NCBI RefSeq assembly: GCF_014066305.1
Contig: NW_023501049.1
Coordinates: 457,001 to 521,000, forward strand
DNA length: 64,000 nt
Origin: Letharia columbiana
Lineage: Eukaryota; Ascomycota; Lecanoromycetes; Lecanorales; Parmeliaceae
Direction: 5' to 3'
The notes beneath the pieces are model-generated. The model made no database searches. It worked only from the letters and a program-made list of their open reading frames with translations, and was not told the DNA's origin. Made by a program: the position numbers and the translations under genes. Positions 56,477-64,000 of this stretch are shown here, one piece after another (position 1 is the first letter of the stretch; each line of letters opens with the position of its first letter).

Positions 56477-58218
56477 ATGCAGCACTTTACAGAGTCCTCT
56501 ACTCAAGATGAAAAAAAGCCGACAGAGCTTCCCGACAGGACCTCAACTTACAGCCCTGTACCGCAGAAAGATGCTGCGGCCTTCTCTCCAACCGCCGCCG
56601 TGGTGTCTCCCATGACATCCGATCACGGCATACCCGATGTCGCCTCCCTCGGTCCCGCTTCGCCCGGGCTGCATTCGCTCAGGACGCCGGATCCAACGGA
56701 AAAGGAATACACACCTCACTCGACAGAGAAGGAATTCTGGGACCAACCGGCGTTGGAAGTATCCGAGAGGAGAAACGATGCGCCTCGCAAGCATGGGCGG
56801 AAACCGTTGCTCTTTTGGATCGTAGGTCTGGTCGCTTGTCTGGTGATAGGACTTGCTATTGGACTCGGTGTGGGCTTGACTCGAAAGTAGGGGATATACC
56901 AGCTTCTAACGCCATGAGTCCATTTGGCTGATGCACGTCCTGTACAGGTCGAGCAATGGGTCATCGGCCCCTGCTAACCCACCACCGCCTGCACCAACCT
57001 CTATTCCTCAAGATTTCTTATCGACTGTCGGAGCATTCAATGGCTCCGGGATAGCCTTGGCTTCCGAGTCCTTCGCCTCCGGCGGCCACGGAGCAATTGT
57101 CATGTACTTCCAACATCACTCTGGCCAATTACGTTCCGCGCAGCTAGCAAGCGATGGGACCTGGCAAGGGGGAGACATCACCGACATTGTCGCCAGCAAC
57201 GCCAAGAATGGAACCCCCATAGCCGCTGTAGCCTACGCTAGAAACCAAACCGCTGCTGTAGGTATACAACCAAGCCTGGAAACACGTCTCGGTCTAACGG
57301 TAGAATAGTGGCATATATTCTATATCAACGTCAACAATACCGTCACCGAGATCATCAACGATAACGCCACTAACGTCTGGAGGCCTGGACCTATCAACGA
57401 CCTCAATCTGCAAGCCATGAATGATCCCAACGTCGGCCTCGAGGCTTGCTGGTACGGTAGTTTCTACAGCGACACCGCCTACAACCATTCCCCAGTCCCT
57501 GGCCAGACCACGGGTACAGGGAACAGCTCCGACCAAACCGTCGGCATACATCTCTGGTACGCCAGCAACGCCACCACTTTCGACTCCGTGGGCTGGACCT
57601 ACGGCGACGACACATGGACCGAGCAGCAAACCTTCAGCGGGTACAACGGCCACGGGGGCGTGGGCTGCTACTCCTGGGGTCCCGGCAGCGACACGTATGT
57701 GTTCTTGGTCAACCTGAAGAACGAAGTCAACATACTGTGGAAAGACTTGAACACGACGCTCGTGGGCAACAGCACCCATCCGGTCAACACATGGACAAAG
57801 AGTAAGTGACGAACTCCCCGTGAACCCTTCCGATGAACGTAATCCCTCAAGGCAAAAAAAACTCACGCTGAACGTTATTTCCGCAGGCGACATCAGCATC
57901 CCCGTCGTCCAAAACAGTTCCATGGGTTACACCAACTACCTCTACGTCCAAAAACCCGACCTCACCATCGGCGGCTTCAACGTCACCTTCGCCGCCGAAA
58001 ACACCACCATCCCCACCGACCCGGCCGACACCTTCGTCATCAACGGCGCCCAAGGCCTCCCCGGCACCCATCTGTCGGTCACCGCCCTCCCCGACAATTC
58101 CGGGGGCAATTCCTTGCTGGCGTTCTATCAGACGAACGGGACGGACATCACCGAGTTCGTGCGGGATCTGGACGCGGGCCAGTGGACGAGTTCGAGCGTG
58201 CCGATCCCGAATTCGTGA
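56477..58218 (+). CDS. Membrane-anchored fucose-specific-lectin-fold protein
   Basis: Exons 56477-56886, 56948-57257, 57309-57801 and 57887-58218 (514 aa); phases close exactly. The N-terminal 115 residues are hydrophilic, Pro/Ser/Glu-rich and without signal peptide. A single membrane span (LLFWIVGLVACLVIGLAIGL) and a short Pro-rich linker follow, which predicts a type II protein with the large domain outside. The extracellular part shows repeated blade-like strands: NGSGIALASESF, HHSGQLRSAQLASDGTWQGG, WHIFYINVNNTVTEI, EACWYGSFYSD, IHLWYASNATTFDSVGWT and TYVFLVNLKNEVNILWKD. It also has several NxS/T sites. The pattern fits the fungal fucose-specific lectin propeller. Sugar specificity is not proven from sequence. 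Confidence 0.72.
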
Positions 58219-59469
58219 CGCTCGTCGGGGTTGGGGGCGGAGTTTCGGGGACCGTTCACGAAGGGTGATGCATTACGACGTTACGATCAACCTTTTTTTT
58301 AATTCTTCGCTTGACTATATCCATTGTCGTCTTCACTCTTATCCTCTTTTCTTTTTAATATAGTAGTAATATCATGTACTAGTACGATAAGGAGGATTTC
58401 AGCGCGCTTCTGGACAGCGTCGCCGAGCACCGTGGATGGATTCGTTCCCTCGGCCGGTCCTGTGAGAGATCTTCTTGAAATAGAATAGGAAGTTCAACGT
58501 CGCTAGCTAAAAAAATCGATGACAAGCTCACCCTGATTGAGGAGTGAAGATGTCGATGTAGCCGACCGGTGTCGTCTCCTTGTTTGAAACGGTAAAAACT
58601 ATAAGCTGTAGAAAAAGTGCAGCAGTCAAGCGGGCCAGTTGGGGAAAACACAAGGGGGGGAAGAGGGGGGGAGGAAATGCATCTAGGGCAATATACTCGA
58701 ACCGACCACGTCTACTCCCCGTATTTTATCACCGGATGGTGTCAAACAAACCGCAGGTTCTCCATTCGCGTACTCGAACCCTCGATCAGTTCGAAAATCG
58801 CCATGCGAGGACAGACGCCTCTCGAACCCATTCTTCGCTCCTCGAAAAAACGAATGTTCGAGCAGGAGCCGGCGGTGTCGAGCCATCCCTCCGGGACGGG
58901 CGAGCATTACAACTCGAAGAGGTAACGCACCATACAACAGCGCGTGTCGACTCGACGACGACCCTACGGAATCGCCCGCGTCGTCCGTCGGCATCTCGAG
59001 GCCGGGTGCGGAGCCCATCGTACATCTCTAGTATCCGCCGCACGGTCATCGTCCGCGATGGGTGCGGCTCTGGATCGGGAGAGGCCGCGCCGGCCCTGTC
59101 GGAGCGATCTTCGGGGTCCACGGCTTTCTCGTCGATGCGGCTCGGTTGTCCAGCGTCGGCTCTGGTCTTCGCCACGTCAATTGGATTACTACCAGGTTTT
59201 TCGGATATGTTCTCATGGCACGCATTTAGAATCTGGTAGTGGTGAAGGAGATCGATGTCGAGCTCAGTGGAAGGGTCTGCAAACGCCGCAGACGGTGTCA
59301 TTGACGGACTGTATTCACGTTTCAGCTGACGCACATACGGATCGGTTAAAATGGCCGTGGAAGCCTGTGGTTGCTCAAGAGTATCTGTTCTTCGCTGTTT
59401 CTGCCCAGGTGCCCTGAATCGTTGCCATTCCCGGAAAGCTCCTGCCGACGAACACCAGGTCACGATTTT
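58219..59469. other. Interval downstream of the STAND-type relic; possible extension of its frame
   Basis: About 1.25 kb. On the minus strand the frame of the relic at 59470-61671 continues past its TGA from 59469 to 58786. It includes protein-like stretches (TDPYVRQLKREYSPS, ELDIDLLHHYQILNACHEN) before turning Arg/Pro-rich. Overlapping plus-strand frames (58580-59239, 58944-59417) look like antisense shadows in GC-rich DNA. G-rich tracts near 58640-58670. Confidence 0.4.
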
Positions 59470-61671
59470 TCAGAGACGAGCATATGCCGTACCCCCATAC
59501 GATGCTTGACGATCGCTTTTTGGAACGCGACGCATGTGTGGGTAAAATTGGGACCACTCACCCTCTTCCACAGAAATCGGAATTCCAGTCGACTGGATGG
59601 CGTTCACAAATTGATTTACAATTGTTGCCGATGAATGTACTTGCAAAACGCTGCGACTGCGGCAGTAGACGAAGAGTGCGTGATGCATAGAATGAGGTTC
59701 GCCTCCAGAAATTAGCTTGACTGTCCAAGGCAAGGTCTGTGAGATCAACGCGACCAAGGCCAGAGGAGGGTCGGCCCTGTCTCTGTTTGCCGACAGCCCC
59801 AATTCTTGTGTTACGTGTGATCGCGTGACTGAAGAGGACGCAAAAGACCTGCTCGTCTCCTCTTGCAGACCGCATCTATCTGCCAGATGAGATATGAGAG
59901 TGAAGTCCTCTGCCAGTCGCTTCCCTATGGTACAATCGAGCGCATACCGAGGCCTCTGAAGCTCCGTTGGTTGAGAGCCCTTCTCAAAGAATTGACGCAT
60001 CTGGGACGGGATATCAGACTGAAGGTGTTTTATACAAGCCGATAGGGAATCCGTATCGCAACAAATATGGCAAGACCAGCTTCCGCGTGCAGGTAGTACA
60101 CACCGAGGATCAGAACACACGCTAAAAGCTGTACTCAATACCAGTACTGCATTTTCTGGGGTGAGACAAGCATTGAGGCCTGCTACCAAAGTATTCATGG
60201 TCCAGAGAAGCTCGTTCCCGTTGTTGACCAAATCAATGAGTGCACGAGCCTCAGGCGAAAATTTGTGGGGATCATCAGGAGTCGGACGCATTCCATGAAT
60301 CCATCCGTTCATCTTTGTGCGAGAATAGACCTCCGGCTCCAAATTTAGGGGACCGAAAAGTCGGAATAACGGCTGATAGTAGAAAGCGTAGTACATCGGC
60401 AATGATATGCCGACTTCGGGACTAAGGTTTGTCTCGAGCTCGAACATGGTCTGGTCTTCGATCGCGGATTGATCAACATGCAGCCTAAGTAGGGTGCCGA
60501 AAGCGATTCTAGCTTCGTGGATCAATGTTATTAAGGTCTCCTGTCGTAGGTCAGCGTGATGTACGTTTAAAACCCCAAGAACGTGTTACAAGTACATGCA
60601 GTGACATTAGAACCACGGTGGCTGAATCACCCATTTCTCTGAGCAACTTGCGGTGCGGTCCTTCGCGTGTGGTGTTGATCTCGTTTACAATCACCTTAAA
60701 CTCCTCTTCTTCTCTATGAATCTCTAGCTGAAGCTGACGGAGCCCTCGCTGCAGTCCATTGATCTCTTGCTTCATTGTTTCTTGGTTCCCCTCAAGTACT
60801 TATGTGATCTGAGCTCGAGTATTTTCATCTACCTCCTCAATCCGGGCGGAGATATTGTCGGCTCCCGTGGAAATAGCATTGTCATACCCGGAAGCTACAT
60901 CAGCGACGGCATTAAGTACCTCCGCCCGGGTGCTCTGTTGTTCTTTGGCCGTAAGGGTGCGGGTTGCTTCGCTCTGTTTTTTGAATTTGCAGCCGCTGAT
61001 TTGAACTCTTGAGAGAGTATCGTCTCAGTGTGTGTATGCAGTGCCCTCATCTGCTTGGTTTGTGAGCCTGTGGTAGCGACCAAATGGTCTCGGCTGTCAC
61101 TCAACGCCTCTAAAATCTTTTGTGCGCCCTCCTTTGTAGCATCCTTAAGAGCTTGGAAAGACTCTGTTTGTTGAAAGTTCAGTACGTCAATCCGAGATCT
61201 AGAAGCGTATCATCAGCCTTGTATGCTGAAGCAGACCGCAAACAAGAGCAATGGTACCTCAGGTTCACAGTGATATGCAAAGTCATCTCCCGACGAAATC
61301 CAGCCAATCTTTGCTCAAGCATAGTCAGCTTTTCTTTGCCCCATAACGCCCTTAATGCTTTTCTGAAGCTCTGAGACCGTGTGTAATTTCCTTTTGACAC
61401 CAAGATGTTCTAAAGCCCTCAGCAGCTCCTCTGCGACCTCGCTGCATCTTGAACATGGCTGCTCCAGCACCGAGTCCACTGACCCAGCTGAGGCCTGCAC
61501 CCAACCGCCCAAACCCTTGAAATCAATCGTAAGGCGTTCTAGATCGTCATGCTCCTTCAACGTACCCGAAATGGAGGCATGGATCTGGCGGCTCTCGGAG
61601 ATTGCGTCGCCTGTGAGACTGAGGGATTGGAGGACGTGGCCAGCTAAGCTGGCGGCGGCAAGGGCCACCAT
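59470..61671 (-). pseudogene. Decayed STAND-type gene with fungal N-terminal (PigL_N/NACHT-N-like) domain
   Basis: From ATG 61671 the minus strand encodes AAASLAGHVLQSLSLTG, LKEHDDLERLTIDFKGL, CSRCSEVAEELLRALEHLGV, the fungal N-terminal domain common in STAND and PigL-type proteins. Near 61371-61396 the homologous frame shifts: FRKALRALWGKEK and LEQRLAGFRREMTLHI read in another frame. After an intron (61257-61199) FQALKDATKEGAQKILEAL follows, then a second shift near 60971-61000 before TRAEVLNAVADVASGYDNA. A TAA at 60800-60802 separates TRAQIT from VLEGNQETMKQEI. After an intron (60595-60541) a clean frame runs to TGA 59470. Two frameshifts and a stop argue for a pseudogene; sequencing error could explain single lesions but hardly all three. 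Confidence 0.7.
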
Positions 61672-62470
61672 GTTTAGACATGATAGAAGTGAAGCGGGAG
61701 GAAGAATGCTCGATAGGAATCATAACTTTTGGAGAGGGCATTGTTGAGGGCGCATCCAGCGACTTACTTGAAGCTAGGCCGCTTTGAGAACGTTGCAGCG
61801 AAAAGATGCAGACGATCGGCCTTCTAAAGGGGAAATACTCTTCTCGGGAAGTAAACCCCCTCACTCCCCCAGACAGCAACACTCTGGATTCGACGAGGTG
61901 TATGTCCAATATCTGAACCTGACCGGTGGCAAATAGAGGAAGGAACCAGGTTAGCCATTGTATAAGATGCGCGGTTGGCGACGCAGAGTAGCAGAGAAGA
62001 GCTTAATGTTAATCTCAATCCAAAGCCAGCACATCTCCGTATTTTACGGCATCCGAATACACCGGAGTGCAAGTATACCAATCAAGTTTGCACGAGCGTT
62101 GGGAACAAAAATCGTTGATAGCACATCGTCTCATAGTAACTCGATCTCAACAGAAGTGCTCTTATCCAAAATATATATCATCCTTACCCGGTCTCCGTAG
62201 CAGCAGCATAAATACCTAAAAACAATCACATAAGACCAAACTCCATCGTCCCTACAAATTACATTTAAAACCGTTCAACAAACCAACATCTCACAACCGG
62301 CTCGCGCCAGCAGCCCATCCCGAACCGTCCTAGCTCGGTACTAGCACCATCAACCCATCCCCCAAAAGCTTCCCGGCACCGCCGCTCTCCCACAACCACC
62401 CTCCGCACACCACCCCCCCAACATCACCAAACATCCTCAACAACCCAGCCAGCGAACCCTCACCGGCAAT
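61672..62470. other. Divergent intergenic region upstream of the Tom6-like gene
   Basis: About 800 bp between the start of the relic and the Tom6-like ATG. C-rich, pyrimidine-rich sequence (62280-62460) just before the ATG is typical of a strongly expressed fungal leader. No gene recognised. Confidence 0.45.
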
Positions 62471-62974
62471 ATGGCACCCAAACGCGCCCCGACCGCCACC
62501 CCGACATCATCCACCTCTCGCTCCTCCGCCGCCGCCGCACGGTCCGGCGGACCTCCGGCTCGCCAGCCGGAGCCGGGCACGGTCGGCGGGGCGCTGCGGG
62601 ACACGTATGACGCGTTGACGGCGCAGGAGAATCGGAGCGTGTTGAAGGCTGTGGGGTTTGCCGGGGTGAGTTGGGATTTTTTCTTGGTCGGTTGAGGGAG
62701 GGGAGGAAGGAGGGAGGGGAGGAAGGAGGAAGGAGGGAGGAGAGGATGTCTGAAAACTTCCCTTGGGAGTACTGACCTGAGGGAGCTACAAAAACTTGAT
62801 GGGGTCAAAAGCCCCGACGGATGCGCAGTTGCATCATCGTTCCAATTCCAAAAAAAAAATTGCTTTGGAGCCGCGTTGACGATCCATTCGCGGCACATGC
62901 TAAGTATTGCCGTCCCACAGGTCGCCGTCGCCTTCTTCTCGAGCAGCTGGAGCGAATATCTACACCCGCCGTGA
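62471..62974 (+). CDS. TOM6: Tom6-like subunit of the mitochondrial outer-membrane translocase
   Basis: Exons 62471-62665 and 62921-62974 (82 aa). The first exon encodes a basic, Ala/Ser/Thr/Pro-rich cytosolic segment (MAPKRAPTATPTSS) and TVGGALRDTYDALTAQENRS. The second completes a tail anchor: VLKAVGFAG joined to VAVAFFSSSWSEYLHPP. The motif of (A)-L-T-x-x-E-N-x-S-V directly before a single membrane span ending in SSW-x-E-x-L-x-PP fits fungal Tom6, which stabilises the TOM core around Tom40. The 255-bp intron is the longest in the window and carries a purine-rich tract. Another small tail-anchored protein is possible but the motif fit is good. Confidence 0.72.
62666..62920 (+). other. Long intron of the Tom6-like gene with GGA-rich tract
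   Basis: The tract at about 62692-62745 consists of repeated GGAGG and GGAAGG units, and an A9 run lies at 62852-62861. Donor GTGAGT and acceptor CCCACAG are standard. The length (255 bp) is several times the local norm. Confidence 0.6.
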
Positions 62975-64000
62975 GTCTCCCTTCAATTCACGCCCTTTCG
63001 CCCTTCGCCGCGGTCACGCCGTACTTCTTCATGCCGCCTCCGCAGCTTTTTGGGGGTGGGGGGGGGGGAGGTTGTTTTTCTGTGCATTCGGAATACCTGC
63101 CCCATTGCAACGATTTGCAGAGAAGCTGATGAGGTATGCCCACAGTGCTTAGACCCATCCCGACCGCCATATCCATACCTCTCGTCGGTACCGAATCTCC
63201 ACTTTCTACGTCTCTCGCATGGGGGGCGACCGGTTGAGGGAGCGTGTCGGCGCTGTTACGGAAAGGACCATGGCATGCTAGCGATGGAATGTATTTTCCC
63301 CGGGGGCTTCTATCCATGTACATGAAGCACGGTCTGATGGGAGGTTTCAGGGCAGGATATCCCAGGCCATTGAGATGGAATGACCGCCTTGGTGGCAAGA
63401 TCAGCGGCTGTTGATCTGTGCTGCGCTGTCGCACCGCAAGCGGCGTGGTTACGATAGATAGTCATCAGCACATGTACTCTTACCGCAAACTCCCCCCCAA
63501 AAAATGTCAGCCCCATCGGGAGCGGTTCTGTGAAAACAATACGCGCCTGCTTCTTGCCTTACCCCTCACAAGCGGACAGCGTTGATAAAGCACATGTCAC
63601 GGGTAGCACTACCGAAAGAAGGGAGTGAGAATCTCATTCTTTGTCTCACACGTCGGGTATCCGCATCCTGCATTGATCGCTCGCTATGCTAAGCTATCTA
63701 TGCAACACAACAAAAACCCCGCCCCAATGCCGCTTCGCTCGCTTAACCGTAAACATGGGCATCAATGACAAGTAGTAGAGATGGTGCTCGGTGATGGTGG
63801 TGTAGAGAACGCTCGACGACAAGGTGTCCAGAAATGCCTTCACGTACGGGTATTGTTGGTGGTGCTCTGGGTTGGAACAATCTGGTGTGGAAGGTGGAGT
63901 TGGGCGATGGATTCGAGGTGTCCGAAATGCCCAAGTCGAGGGGTGATGGTGTTGGTTTTGGTGTTGGTGTTGGCACATCTCGGATGGGGTTTTTCTTGGT
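62975..64000. other. Right-edge interval without a supported gene
   Basis: About 1 kb. A near-continuous G run sits at 63052-63070. Near the edge, GTTGGT-type repeats (63940-63972) create His/Gln-rich minus-strand frames (63978-63694 in one frame, 63976-63743 in another). They overlap each other and have no recognisable domain. A gene beginning here and spliced further left cannot be excluded. Confidence 0.4.

Noticed and set aside
58580..59417. Plus-strand frames of 157-219 codons
   Set aside because: Overlapping frames on both strands in GC-rich DNA. The opposite strand continues the STAND-type relic frame, so these are probably shadows.
63694..63978. His/Gln-rich minus-strand frames at the right edge
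   Set aside because: They arise from GTTGGT-type repeats; two frames are equally open and neither shows a domain. The window ends too soon to judge.
1..64000. CRISPR arrays, prokaryotic operons, intact transposons, rRNA genes
   Set aside because: No regularly spaced repeats, Shine-Dalgarno-led operons, transposase motifs with terminal repeats, or rRNA signatures were seen. The window is spliced eukaryotic DNA.
1..64000. Secondary-metabolite gene cluster
   Set aside because: No PKS, NRPS, terpene synthase, P450 or pathway-specific regulator motifs. The genes present are housekeeping or unrelated accessory genes.

Overview
The window is nuclear DNA of a filamentous ascomycete (Pezizomycotina). 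The evidence is short GT-AG introns (mostly about 48-100 bp) with CTNA-type branch sites, compact genes on both strands, a group III hybrid histidine kinase with six HAMP units, and typical fungal families (LAA2, TinA-like, Nup85, PET117, VMA10, Tom6, RPA43). I could not assign a genus. Many genes were rebuilt exon by exon. Exon coordinates are in each entry, and every stated model keeps an open frame across its junctions.

Left part (1-17 kb): the 5' end of an FG-repeat nucleoporin (Nsp1-like), an AP-1 accessory protein of the LAA2 family, the osmosensing histidine kinase NIK1/OS-1, a lipase whose last exon lies in a perfect 118-bp tandem duplication, a large APH-family kinase-like protein, a small Cys-rich protein and a secreted PLC-like phosphodiesterase. 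A GNAT acetyltransferase follows at 17.5 kb. Then comes a gene-poor stretch of about 4 kb (18.4-22.4 kb).

Middle (22.4-41.2 kb): a membrane J-protein head-to-head with RNA polymerase I subunit RPA43, a very large acidic coilin-like nuclear protein, an arrestin-domain adaptor, a Rieske/AIF-type flavoprotein with a mitochondrial presequence, a small secreted protein, a long coiled-coil protein, and PET117 (cytochrome oxidase assembly) head-to-head with VMA10 (V-ATPase subunit G). VMA10 is split into six exons, including a 3-nt ATG-only exon and a 9-nt exon.

Right part: 41.4-47 kb is a gene graveyard. It holds a decayed secreted apple/PAN-domain glycoprotein, a decayed APH-family kinase related to the intact gene at 12.5 kb, a small intact Cys/His-rich protein, and unassigned coding-like debris. 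Then follow a TinA-like coiled-coil protein head-to-head with nucleoporin NUP85, 3 kb without genes, a membrane-anchored fucose-lectin-fold protein, a decayed STAND-type N-terminal-domain gene with frameshifts and stops, and a Tom6-like mitochondrial import subunit. Three relics each carry a TAA stop where CAA (Gln) is expected, the kind of C-to-T change that RIP makes.

Most genes are housekeeping genes from unrelated pathways and do not form a cluster. I found no convincing secondary-metabolite cluster, intact transposon, rRNA or complete tRNA gene. The most unusual features are the duplicated lipase terminal exon, the VMA10 micro-exons and the relics with shared lesion types.
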